The translations under genes and the position numbers were made by a program. A stretch of 59,435 bases of DNA. Source: Xenorhabdus sp. BG5. Lineage in GTDB: Bacteria > Pseudomonadota > Gammaproteobacteria > Enterobacterales > Enterobacteriaceae. Shown here piece after piece: positions 47,209-54,014 of the stretch (position 1 is its first letter; each line of letters starts with the position of its first letter). The stretch covers positions 1-59,435 of the forward strand of contig NZ_JADEUG010000021.1 in assembly GCF_015163665.1 (NCBI RefSeq), read 5' to 3'. The notes under the pieces were generated by a model. The model had not been told where the DNA came from. It did not search any database and was given only the letters and a program-made list of their open reading frames with translations.

Positions 47209-47514
47209 TTAAAACAGTCCGGCGATTCTTCTGGCGGTATGCAATATCCTGAGGATCTTTATATTTTCTCTATCCTCATCGTAACGGTAGAGCATGATGA
47301 AGGGAAAATGCGGGACAACGAGTTTTCTATAACGCTCATCGGGGTTGTTACGAGCCTTCATACCGGCATACGGCGTGACTTTCAGCAGTCCAGTCATTTC
47401 CACGAACTTTGCGTCAATTTCATCAGCCAATAACAGCCCAGCCTGTTCAAAGAAGTAAAGATAAATTTGCTCCCGGTAATTTTGCGCGGTTTCTTCCCAT
47501 GAAATAGTGATCAC
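47209..47514 (-). CDS. ParE/RelE-family toxin
   Basis: A 101-residue protein with the ParE-like layout: an N-terminal amphipathic helical part (WEETAQNYREQIYLYFFEQA), GLLKVTPYAGMKARNNPDER, and the final strands YRKLVVPHFPFIMLYRYDED and IKILRILHTARRIAG with the terminal arginines typical of ParE. It follows its antitoxin gene with one intervening base. ParE proteins usually poison gyrase and RelE proteins cleave mRNA; the sequence alone does not decide. It looks intact. Confidence 0.8.
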   Translation of the reverse strand: MITISWEETAQNYREQIYLYFFEQAGLLLADEIDAKFVEMTGLLKVTPYAGMKARNNPDERYRKLVVPHFPFIMLYRYDEDRENIKILRILHTARRIAGLF

Positions 47515-47515
47515 G

Positions 47516-47794
47516 TTATCCTTTGCTCAGTTTATTGCGCAGTAAAGCCATCCGGCACTGACTTTCATCATCATCAATAAACTGAGCCGAACCGTTTTCA
47601 CATCGGTCAATGGCTTTCTCAATTTCCGTTTCTAACCAGTGAGCATGAGTATTTTTTTGATACTCACGCTCTTCATTCGCCAGCTCTTCGGCTTTTTGTC
47701 TCATTAACTTAGTTAAGTCTGTCTGATGGCGTTTAGCAGCCTGCATCGCTAGGCGTTTGGTTTCTTCATCAATACGAAAATGAATTATCTCCAT
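47516..47794 (-). CDS. Ribbon-helix-helix-type antitoxin
   Basis: 92 residues. The N-terminus MEIIHFRIDEETKRLAMQAA is a RelB/DinJ-like ribbon-helix-helix, followed by a charged helical, toxin-binding tail (EKAIDRCENGSAQFID). First gene of a two-gene leftward operon with the ParE-type toxin. Two direct repeats upstream are a likely operator. Confidence 0.78.
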   Translation of the reverse strand: MEIIHFRIDEETKRLAMQAAKRHQTDLTKLMRQKAEELANEEREYQKNTHAHWLETEIEKAIDRCENGSAQFIDDDESQCRMALLRNKLSKG

Positions 47795-47829
47795 TCATTC
47801 CCCCTTAGTTCGCTATCACTTCAAAAGCA

Positions 47830-47850
47830 TGTTGTCATTTGTGTTGTCAT
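47830..47850. promoter_or_regulatory. Direct-repeat operator upstream of the ParE-type operon
   Basis: TGTTGTCAT at 47830 and again at 47842, 12 bp apart, 35 bp before the antitoxin start. The spacing suits a dimeric ribbon-helix-helix repressor. Apart from this and a micro-ORF at 48018, I see nothing in 47795-48108. Confidence 0.5.
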
Positions 47851-48017
47851 ATTAGCATAGCAAACTAAAGCAACAATGCTGTTTTAAAAAAGAACAATGT
47901 TAATGGCTGAGTAAAATTCGGAGGCAGTTGTTTGAATTAATGGAAGGGGGCATTCAAGAATTCCCTATACTGCGTGGGACTATTTAAGATGTTATCTGTT
48001 TATTATAAAAGGATTTT

Positions 48018-48082
48018 ATGATACCTCATCCACTTTATAACTGGAACCTTTAGCAAAAGCCCTTCGATTTTTGAAGGGCTTT
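48018..48082 (+). other. Micro-ORF followed by a terminator
   Basis: ATG 48018, preceded by AAAAGGA, encodes MIPHPLYNWNL and stops at 48053. Three bases later comes a perfect hairpin AAAGCCCTTC / GAAGGGCTTT (48056-48082). Either a gene tail left by deletion or a short leader peptide. A diverged copy of the hairpin region lies at about 46780-46830, after the 102-aa ORF. Confidence 0.4.
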
Positions 48083-48108
48083 CTATAATTATCAGGAACT
48101 TTTATCTC

Positions 48109-48327
48109 ATGAAAAATTTTACATTTGAATGTGTTTTATCTTTCTTGTTTTTATCTGGGACAGCTCAAGCTGATTCCTTGAATGTGAAAGAGCTATACAA
48201 GAAAACACTCTATAACATCGTGGATAATACTCAATGCAGTGAACAGGAGTTCACTTTAGAAATACCACGCCGTAATAGTGATACTGAGGATGAGATACAA
48301 CTTTACGCTACGAGATGCGCTGGTTAA
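48109..48327 (+). CDS. Truncated secreted protein, prophage cargo
   Basis: 72 residues, starting with a convincing signal peptide (MKNFTFECVLSFLFLSGTAQ, cleavage near AQA-DS). The mature part (VKELYKKTLYNIVDNTQCSE) is unrecognised. The 3' end runs into portal-gene sequence in a different frame at about 48290-48310, so the last 10 or so residues are junction sequence and the gene has probably lost its C-terminus in a deletion. Two cysteines in a periplasmic protein hint at a disulfide. Confidence 0.45.
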   Translation: MKNFTFECVLSFLFLSGTAQADSLNVKELYKKTLYNIVDNTQCSEQEFTLEIPRRNSDTEDEIQLYATRCAG

Positions 48328-48670
48328 TACCAAAGGTCAGGGCAACTTCCGCAACCTGTTTCTGTATGCGCCGGGTGGTAAGAAAGACGGCATTCAGACT
48401 ATTCCGTTATCCAAAGCGGCGGCCAAAGATGAGTTTCTGAATATCAAGAACGCCAGCCGCGATGACATACTGGCAGCACACCGTGTGCCACCGCCGCTGA
48501 TGGGGATTATTCCGCAGAATACCGGCGGTTTTGGGGATGTGGAGAAAGCGGCGAAAGTGTTTGTGCGCAATGAACTGCTGCCACTGCAAAGCAAGATGCA
48601 ACAGCTCAATGACTGGCTCGGGGAAGAGGTGAGCCGGTTTGAGCGGTATTCGCTGCAAAAAGACAACTAA
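48308..48670 (+). pseudogene. Phage portal protein, C-terminal fragment (P2 gpQ-like)
   Basis: The frame reads NTKGQGNFRNLFLYAPGGKK, then IPLSKAAAKDEFLNIKN, AHRVPPPLMGIIPQNTGGFG and VEKAAKVFVRNELLPL, which I recognise as the C-terminal third of the PBSX/P2 gpQ portal family. About 120 residues of roughly 340 remain. The N-terminal part is missing and replaced by unrelated sequence. Followed 20 bp later by a terminator. Confidence 0.85.
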
Positions 48671-48691
48671 CTGATACCTTAAGGCTATCAG

Positions 48692-48721
48692 ATGACCGTC
48701 TGTGAAGGCGGTCATTTTTTT
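48692..48721 (+). terminator. Terminator after the portal fragment
   Basis: Stem ATGACCGTC / GGCGGTCAT with a loop of 6-8 nt, followed by seven T. Confidence 0.8.
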
Positions 48722-48914
48722 ACCTAAAAAAGATGATTTCAAACAGAAATAATGCCATTGTGAAATTGGCATCCGGTATAACCAATAAACCCCGCCGCGC
48801 CTGCCCACTAAATGTGTCGCTTTTTATGCACCTGCAAGGGATCGTTCCAGAGGCGCCCGTACTGGCGCTTGGTGGGGTATAAGACCTTGTTTGATCTTGC
48901 GGATTGGTGCGCAA
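48720..48914 (-). CDS. Possible phage Ash-like fragment
   Basis: A 64-codon frame, MRTNPQDQTRSYTPPSAST and onward, GASGTIPCRCIKSDTFSGQ. The opening RTNPQ and the ASTGAS segment recall the Ash family of P4-type satellites, but the match is from memory and short. It may be a non-coding shadow. The remaining sequence up to 49040 shows no gene, only an AT-rich likely promoter for the next ORF. Confidence 0.25.
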   Translation of the reverse strand: MRTNPQDQTRSYTPPSASTGASGTIPCRCIKSDTFSGQARRGLLVIPDANFTMALFLFEIIFFR

Positions 48915-49040
48915 TCATGGTCGTTTTATGCATGATTAAAATATCAACTAAAATAGCTGCAATTAGCTTTGAACTATGATAGTTTCATTTTGTGATTATT
49001 TACGGGTATCTATGATATCCATATGGCTAAGGAGAGTTTT

Positions 49041-49370
49041 ATGGCTGGCCCACTCACAGCACCTGTCCGTATTAATAGCTTTCTTGAACGAGAAAGGCGC
49101 TCTGGAAGACATTGGAGACAATACCAAGCCGTAACTGAGTATTATTACGCTGGCCCTGTGCCTGTCGTTGGTGATCCACGCAGGCACTATCCACTTTTAC
49201 ATTTAGCTTTTACTTTAGACGGCATTCCAAATAGTTTAATTTACTTTATTAACCAAAACACACATTTGATATTATTTCTCTCACCCAATTTTGATCAAAA
49301 CAATATCAACCAACTTACCAGAAGAGATATGCAGGACGCCGTTCGGGGTTTTAGGCAATTTTGGTTTTGA
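49041..49370 (+). CDS. Hypothetical protein, prophage cargo
   Basis: 109 residues, not recognised. ATG 49041 has a strong AAGGAG ribosome site; the frame is open from 49023. The protein starts MAGPLTAPVRINSFLERERR, is rich in Arg and Tyr in the first half, and has a hydrophobic strand pattern in the middle (LLHLAFTLDGIPNSLIYFIN). No signal peptide or clear membrane helix. It stands alone between terminators and fragments, yet it is uninterrupted while its phage neighbours are wrecked, which suggests it is kept for a host benefit. Function unknown. Confidence 0.6.
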   Translation: MAGPLTAPVRINSFLERERRSGRHWRQYQAVTEYYYAGPVPVVGDPRRHYPLLHLAFTLDGIPNSLIYFINQNTHLILFLSPNFDQNNINQLTRRDMQDAVRGFRQFWF

Positions 49371-49429
49371 GTAGGGCATTAATATTTATAGTGTTAACTT
49401 TTATTGATATTTAATCCCTTCCGTTAAAG

Positions 49430-49445
49430 GTGTGACATGTCACAC
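49430..49445. promoter_or_regulatory. Perfect 16-bp palindrome, possible phage operator
   Basis: GTGTGACATGTCACAC, fully self-complementary. Resembles a CRP half-site pair but with 4 instead of 6 bp between TGTGA and TCACA. It lies between the tails of the 109-aa and the 94-aa genes. Confidence 0.45.
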
Positions 49446-49476
49446 TCTCACAACTTTACTTCATGCCAGCCTGACG

Positions 49477-49761
49477 TCACCCAACAAGCGGAATCACCGA
49501 AAAAGCAGCATTCCTCCACCGGAAGCGCATCACCGCATTTGCCACACCGCTTCGCAGCGCTTCCAGTTTCTGCTGCAACTCAGCAGCATCTTTGCAAATA
49601 AGCAGGGTGAGATATTCCACCGCGTCATAAGGCTCGCGCCCCGGCCGTCTCAGGGCACAATTGCGCTTCAACATCGCTAACTCCTGATTATCGAGCAGCA
49701 ATTCTATCTTAGTGACGCCAGCTTCCTGCTGGCGTTGACGTTGGGCGGGGGATCTAGCCAT
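49477..49761 (-). CDS. Small phage protein of unknown function
   Basis: 94 residues from ATG 49761 (GGGAGAAG upstream). N-terminus MARSPAQRQRQQEAGVTKIE, then LLLDNQELAMLKRNCALRR and a helical AAELQQKLEALRSG. Basic and mostly helical; the first 20 residues resemble many short DNA-binding phage proteins. The last 20 residues (VMRFRWRNAAFSVIPLVG) look less natural and may be out of frame after a junction. Overlaps the terminase fragment by 8 bp. Confidence 0.5.
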   Translation of the reverse strand: MARSPAQRQRQQEAGVTKIELLLDNQELAMLKRNCALRRPGREPYDAVEYLTLLICKDAAELQQKLEALRSGVANAVMRFRWRNAAFSVIPLVG

Positions 49762-50326
49762 TGTGTCTTCTCCCTGATGACCAGCGCGGATGCGGCAAGC
49801 GGCACAAAAACAGCTCTTCAAATTCTTGTTGTGTCCGATTCTGACGAAGCTGTTCTTCACCCCAACGACTTTCAACAAAATCAAATAGCGTCACTGTATC
49901 GAAAAAAGCCGGCGCGCGTCCGATACGATTTCCAGTAAAAAACCGTTTATATGCCGCCTCACCGTTATCCCCTGAACATCGGGAGGAATAAAACGTTCTA
50001 TGCCATTTTTTATTTATTGATAAACTCAACGCCAATTGTATCAACTGAACGGGATTATCCGACCAAGCCCACTCTGACACATACACATCACCAGACAAGA
50101 CAGCAACATGGCTGTTTTCATGTGCAAAACGAATTTCAGCGCCATTACTAAGCCTTACCCCATAAATGTCTTCGGCATTTTCGGTTAAATAGGCTTGTTG
50201 CTTTGGGAAATACTGCGCAAGGTAACAAACAAAAATCGGCAACATTTCTTTATTTGACAGAAAAAATTTATTCCGACCTGTCCGGCAGGCATCACTTAAC
50301 GCTTCCAGTACGAAATAATAATGCAC
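49754..50326 (-). pseudogene. Terminase large subunit fragment (P2 gpP-like)
   Basis: The frame begins HYYFVLEALSDACRTGRNKF and contains FLS, NGAEIRFAHENS, LSGDVYVSEWAW, NKKWHRTFYSS and EFEELFLC, the order of conserved blocks in the central ATPase domain of P2 gpP-type terminases. The N-terminal half and Walker A region upstream and the nuclease domain downstream are absent. At 50326 it passes directly into a fragment of replication gene A in another frame, so a large deletion joined the two. Confidence 0.7.
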
Positions 50327-50481
50327 AGCTCACAATACTGTTCAAACAACGTAAAGAAGCCAGAAGCAATTTGGGTTGCCAGTGTCTTGAGCTGTTTATT
50401 ATGGAGATCGGGCAGACAGTTAAACTGGCTGATTTCGGTCGAAATACGGGCCGTTGCCAGCAACGTAGTGTGCGTATCCAT
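50296..50481 (-). pseudogene. Phage replication protein fragment (P2 gpA-like)
   Basis: The 61-codon frame contains CLPDLHNKQLKTLATQIASG followed by FFTLFEQYCEL, which corresponds to a stretch near residues 150-190 of P2 gpA (there LPGMNDKELKKFAARISSQL, from memory). All catalytic parts of this rolling-circle initiator are missing. It abuts integrase sequence on one side (opposite strand) and terminase sequence on the other. Confidence 0.6.
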
Positions 50482-50699
50482 TTCAAAACGGCAGGTTACC
50501 CAAAGGGCAAACGACCCATGTACTAAGGCATACTTTCGCTAGTCATTTCATGATGAACGGAGGGAATATAATTGCGTTGCAACAGATACTCGGTCACGCC
50601 AGCATAACCCAGACAATGGCCTATGCTCACCTTGCTCCAGACTATCTGCAACATGCAATTACATTAAATCCTTTTAAGGGTGGAATTAAAGTAGCGTAA
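50469..50699 (+). pseudogene. P2-type integrase, C-terminal fragment
   Basis: The frame opened after TAG 50466-50468 reads RLPKGQTTHVLRHTFASHF, then NGGNIIALQQILGHASITQT, MAYAHLAPDYLQHAITLNPF and ends KGGIKVA. It aligns with the C-terminus of P2 Int. Three tyrosine-recombinase active-site elements are preserved (HxLRH, LGH, and the nucleophile Tyr in MAYAHLAP), but the N-terminal two thirds are gone, so the prophage cannot excise by itself. It ends 121 bp from the right attachment core. Confidence 0.9.
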
Positions 50700-50715
50700 G
50701 TAAAAGAGTGTGGAG

Positions 50716-50735
50716 ATCGTCCACCGACCGTCCTC
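50716..50735 (+). promoter_or_regulatory. Putative integrase arm-type sites, right end
   Basis: ATCGTCCAC (50716) and ACCGTCCTC (50727), tandem with an 11-bp step, about 85 bp inside the right attachment core and in the same orientation as the left pair. Confidence 0.55.
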
Positions 50736-50820
50736 ACTCAAAAACTTTCACATACTTTCTAACTCTTCTGTACTTTTTTATGTTGTTGTTTTTACAGGGA
50801 TGTTTGTTATAAGTCATTGA

Positions 50821-50863
50821 AAAAAAAAGCCCCTCAAGGGGGCTGAAAGACAGGGATGGTGTC
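50821..50863. repeat. Prophage attachment site, right copy (within cpxQ)
   Basis: Identical to 46247-46289 over 43 bp. Here the repeat is continuous with the rest of cpxQ and cpxP, so this is the host-side copy with a functional sRNA. Confidence 0.92.
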
Positions 50864-50877
50864 TATGGCAAGGAAAA
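50821..50877 (-). ncRNA. cpxQ: CpxQ small RNA (3'UTR of cpxP)
   Basis: The minus strand starts TTTTCCTTGCCATAGACACC, identical over 20 nt to the 5' end I remember for E. coli/Salmonella CpxQ, continues with CATCCCTGTCTTTCAGC and ends in a GCCCCC..GGGGC hairpin with a U run. In enterobacteria RNase E releases CpxQ from the cpxP mRNA; with Hfq it represses envelope protein mRNAs in the Cpx response. About 57 nt, against 58. Its 3' half is the prophage attachment core, so the terminator present here came in from the phage end. Confidence 0.88.
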
Positions 50878-50913
50878 TCGTTGTTGATGCTACTGTGTCA
50901 CAAAAAAATCAAT

Positions 50914-51417
50914 TTACTTTTCGAGCTTCGCATTCGTTTGTTCTAGACGATTCTTTAATAACGCTTTCTGCTCTGGTGTTAACAGTTGATAAACCTGATT
51001 ATTAATGCGCGCAATTTCTACACCTACGTCAACATTCTTTTCGGCTATCTTTTCAAGCTGCGAACGAACTTCAGCTTCATCAAAATCTTCTGCTGTCAAA
51101 AGCGCATTCAGCTTTCGATGTTCAACCTGCACATCAACCAACGGCTGCTCATAGTGATGCTGCTTTTTGACTAAATTCCACATCTGCTCACGTTGCTGTT
51201 CAGTTAACGCTATTCCACCGAAGATATAACTATAGTTATATCGACTGTCTCGATGATGATTAAAATCCCTCTTATAACCATATGGTGGCATACAATATGG
51301 ATATTCGGCGGAAGAACTAACCTCAGGAATATGATCCGTATCAGCAGTTTTAGCTAAAGCTTCCGTTGTTCCAAGAACAACCATTGACGCTAAAGCCAAT
51401 ATTGCTATGTTACGCAT
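50914..51417 (-). CDS. cpxP: Periplasmic Cpx inhibitor/chaperone CpxP
   Basis: Periplasmic adaptor that damps CpxA and delivers misfolded proteins to DegP. Signal peptide MRNIAILALASMVVLGTTEA, cleavage near ALA-KT; both LTxxQ motifs are present (ALTEQQREQMWNLV and QLLTPEQKALL) in the helical core. 167 residues, as in E. coli. Divergent from cpxRA across a CpxR box, and its 3'UTR gives CpxQ. Confidence 0.94.
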   Translation of the reverse strand: MRNIAILALASMVVLGTTEALAKTADTDHIPEVSSSAEYPYCMPPYGYKRDFNHHRDSRYNYSYIFGGIALTEQQREQMWNLVKKQHHYEQPLVDVQVEHRKLNALLTAEDFDEAEVRSQLEKIAEKNVDVGVEIARINNQVYQLLTPEQKALLKNRLEQTNAKLEK

Positions 51418-51502
51418 TAAATTTCCTCGCTTTCTCGAACAGCAGCATTCGATTCAGTGCGGATAACTATAACCCTGCGGCTGCAAACTAGCGTCAGAGC
51501 AT

Positions 51503-51517
51503 GTAAAAGAACGTAAA
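51503..51517. promoter_or_regulatory. CpxR box between cpxP and cpxR
   Basis: GTAAA-N5-GTAAA, an exact match to the tandem CpxR-P recognition sequence, in the 152-bp divergent region. Expected to activate cpxP strongly and autoactivate cpxRA. Confidence 0.88.
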
Positions 51518-51569
51518 GTCATGGAATAGCGAAGTTTGTTATCGTATTTTGCTCTTGGAGGAAGAATTA

Positions 51570-52262
51570 ATGCATAAAATCTTATTAGTTGATGATGACC
51601 GCGAGCTGACATCGCTATTAAAAGAATTGCTCGAGATGGAAGGTTTCAATGTTGTCATCGCCTACGATGGTGAACAGGCTTTACAATATATCGATTCTTC
51701 AATTGACCTATTATTGCTGGACATCATGATGCCGCGCAAGAACGGCATTGAAACACTAAAAGAGCTACGGCAATACCACCAGACCCCTGTTATCATGTTA
51801 ACGGCTCGTGGTAGCGATTTAGACCGTGTTTTGGGATTAGAGCTGGGAGCGGATGACTATCTCCCCAAACCGTTTAACGATCGCGAACTGGTCGCCCGCA
51901 TACGTGCCATCTTGCGCCGTTCCAACTGGAGTGAACAACAAGCTGATATTGGGACACCTATACTGGAGATTGATAAGTTACAACTCAATCCAGGCCGCCA
52001 GGAAGCCAGTTTTGATGGTACGATTTTAGATCTCACTGGTACTGAGTTCACCTTGCTTTATTTATTAGCGCAACATTTGGGGCAAGTCGTTTCTCGTGAA
52101 CATTTAAGTCAGGAAGTATTGGGAAAACGTTTAACGCCTTTTGATCGGGCTATTGATATGCATATTTCGAATCTACGCCGTAAATTACCCAACAGAACGG
52201 ATGAACTGCCATGGTTTAAGACATTACGCGGCCGTGGATACTTAATGGTTTCCGCAAAATGA
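51570..52262 (+). CDS. cpxR: Cpx response regulator
   Basis: OmpR/PhoB-family transcription activator for envelope stress. Receiver domain with acidic pocket (VDDDRE), phosphorylation Asp in LLLLDIMMPRKNG, and K in LPKPFNDREL; C-terminal winged helix (SREHLSQEVLGKR, HISNLRRKL). The frame begins at 51549, but ATG 51570 has GGAGGAAG upstream and the standard MHKILLVDDD start, 230 residues. It overlaps cpxA by 4 bp. Confidence 0.97.
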   Translation: MHKILLVDDDRELTSLLKELLEMEGFNVVIAYDGEQALQYIDSSIDLLLLDIMMPRKNGIETLKELRQYHQTPVIMLTARGSDLDRVLGLELGADDYLPKPFNDRELVARIRAILRRSNWSEQQADIGTPILEIDKLQLNPGRQEASFDGTILDLTGTEFTLLYLLAQHLGQVVSREHLSQEVLGKRLTPFDRAIDMHISNLRRKLPNRTDELPWFKTLRGRGYLMVSAK

Positions 52263-53635
52263 TCAACAGTTTGACAGCCCGTATATTCGCAATTTTTTGG
52301 TTCACGCTGGCACTCGTCCTGATGATAGCCTTAATGGCGCCCAAACTGGACTCACGGCAGTTAACACCTCTTTTAGATAGCGAATATCAGTTAGGGGAAA
52401 AACTGGCAAAACAAGTAGAAGAAGAACTAATGCACGACTCTGGGAATGACTTATTCTGGTGGTTGCGTCTGGATCGTGCTATTGCTTTATGGACTCCCCC
52501 TGGCCAACGCCTGCTCCTCGTCTCCAGCGAGGGGCTGATTAGTGACATTAATACCCCGCCCCATCAACAACAAGTTATCCGTAATTTTATCGGCCAATCC
52601 GATAACGCCGATCACCCCAAAAAGAAAAAATATGGCCGTTCGGAAATACTCGGCCCTTTTTCTGTCCGCGATAGAGAAGATCATTACCATCTCTACATCA
52701 TTAGGCCAGCGGGCAGTCCACAATCAGATTTTATTAATTTGATGTTTGACCGACCATTTTTACTGCCCGCAGCTACGATGTTAATCAGCGCTCCATTACT
52801 TTTGTGGCTGTCATGGAGCCTGGCAAAACCCGCTCGTAAACTCAAAAACGCAGCCGATGACGTCGCGAAAGGAAACTTACGGCAACATCCTGAGCTGGAA
52901 TCTGGTCCCCAAGAGTTTTTAGCGACCGGCAGTAGTTTTAACCAGATGATTAGTGCGCTAGAGAGGATGGTGACTGCTCAACAGCGGCTAATTTCCGATA
53001 TCTCCCATGAACTGCGCACACCACTTACCCGCTTACAACTGGCGACCGCTTTACTACGCCGCCGTCACGGTGAAAGCAAAGAATTGGCACGTATAGAAAC
53101 AGAGACTCAACGTTTGGATGGCATGATTAATGACCTGCTAGTACTTTCCCGCAATCAACATAAGAACGAGTTACTACGCGAGAATATCAAAGCCCACGAT
53201 ATATGGTCTGACATTCTGGAAAATGCAAAATTCGAAGCTGAACATATGAGCAAAACACTGGATATCGTCTCGCCTCCCGGAAATTGGGTGATTTACTGCA
53301 ACCCAACCGCACTCGGCAGCGCACTGGAAAACATCGTCCGCAATGCACTGCGTTACTCCAGCAACCATATCGCCGTTGCATTTAAGGCAGATAACCAAGG
53401 CGTGACAATTAGCGTTGATGATGATGGCCCAGGCGTCAGCCCAGAAGACCGTGAACATATCTTCCGCCCATTTTATCGGACGGATGAGGCACGGGATAGG
53501 GAGTCCGGTGGAACTGGATTAGGATTGGCGATCGTTGAAACGGCGGTAAGTCAGCATCGAGGTTGGGTGAAAGCAGAAGATAGCCCGTTAGGTGGGTTAC
53601 GGTTGGTGATTTGGCTACCATTACATGGAAGATAG
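52259..53635 (+). CDS. cpxA: Cpx sensor histidine kinase
   Basis: Inner-membrane sensor of misfolded envelope proteins. TM1 at residues 9-28, a periplasmic sensor domain to about 160, TM2 (LPAATMLISAPLLLWLSWSL), HAMP linker, H-box SDISHELRTPLTRLQLA with phosphoacceptor His, and catalytic N, G1 and G2 boxes (NIVRNALRYS, VDDDGPGV, GGTGLGLAIV). 458 residues. Start codon overlaps the cpxR stop (ATGA), so coupled translation. Confidence 0.97.
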   Translation: MINSLTARIFAIFWFTLALVLMIALMAPKLDSRQLTPLLDSEYQLGEKLAKQVEEELMHDSGNDLFWWLRLDRAIALWTPPGQRLLLVSSEGLISDINTPPHQQQVIRNFIGQSDNADHPKKKKYGRSEILGPFSVRDREDHYHLYIIRPAGSPQSDFINLMFDRPFLLPAATMLISAPLLLWLSWSLAKPARKLKNAADDVAKGNLRQHPELESGPQEFLATGSSFNQMISALERMVTAQQRLISDISHELRTPLTRLQLATALLRRRHGESKELARIETETQRLDGMINDLLVLSRNQHKNELLRENIKAHDIWSDILENAKFEAEHMSKTLDIVSPPGNWVIYCNPTALGSALENIVRNALRYSSNHIAVAFKADNQGVTISVDDDGPGVSPEDREHIFRPFYRTDEARDRESGGTGLGLAIVETAVSQHRGWVKAEDSPLGGLRLVIWLPLHGR

Positions 53636-53661
53636 ACTGCTTTCGTCTTGAAATTTAGCTA

Positions 53662-53676
53662 GTTACAAAATGTAAC
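53662..53676. promoter_or_regulatory. Palindrome after cpxA, possible regulator site
   Basis: GTTACAAAATGTAAC, six-base arms around AAA, 27 bp after the cpxA stop and upstream of the JUMPstart promoter region. Binding protein unknown. The rest of 53636-54014 holds no gene and appears to be the long O-antigen leader. Confidence 0.4.
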
Positions 53677-53824
53677 AATTAAAGAAAAAAAAGCTATTAT
53701 ACTTGACCTCAATGCGTCGAGGGACTAATCTCGTCGCTGCTTAACACAAATCGTTGATATGTTAATTTTTGTTAAGTAGAAAATTCCTTTTATATTAATT
53801 GGATAAGTAAAATTGACACACACA

Positions 53825-53866
53825 ACAGGCACTCTGGGAGCCGCAACCTAGTGCGGTAGCTTTGAT
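53825..53866 (+). promoter_or_regulatory. JUMPstart sequence with ops element
   Basis: ACAGGCACTCTGGGAGCCGC, then ACCTAGTGCGGTAGCTTTG. The ops core GCGGTAGC (53853-53860) is exact. This element pauses RNA polymerase and recruits RfaH, which allows transcription through long surface-polysaccharide operons. It stands 150 bp before wbpA, in the leader of the O-antigen cluster. Confidence 0.9.
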
Positions 53867-54014
53867 GCAGTTTTAATCTTGTTCAAAAATTCAATCATCA
53901 CTCCACTTTCCTGTTATCTCTTTCAAATTAATGCTCATATGAACTAAAAAAATGCTCTTAATCTAAGAACATTTTTTTAGCTTAATTTTATATGGTATAT
54001 CAAAGGCCTATAAC

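Larger units (their letters stand above)
46247..50863. mobile_element. Degraded P2-like prophage inserted at cpxQ
   Basis: Bounded by the 43-bp direct repeat. Contains, left to right: putative integrase arm sites, an unknown ORF, a broken XRE antitoxin, a ParE-type toxin-antitoxin pair, a truncated secreted ORF, a portal (gpQ) fragment, a possible Ash-like fragment, an unknown 109-aa gene, a 94-aa phage gene, fragments of terminase (gpP) and replication protein (gpA), and the C-terminus of a P2-type integrase next to the right repeat. Strand pattern int+, A-, Q+, P- is that of P2; the order A-P-Q differs from P2 A-Q-P. Perhaps 4.6 kb remains of an original 30 kb or more. Confidence 0.88.

Noticed and set aside
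47163-47209. Apparent tail of another toxin (reading SKKFISDFEYRRYLDK) between the ParE-type gene and the broken antitoxin
   Set aside because: It is in the alternative frame continuing past the ParE-type stop. Too short to call a HigB remnant.
50203-50526. 107-codon plus-strand frame in the prophage relic
   Set aside because: It is the antisense of the gpA and gpP fragments. The integrase homology at its end lies in another frame, starting after 50468.
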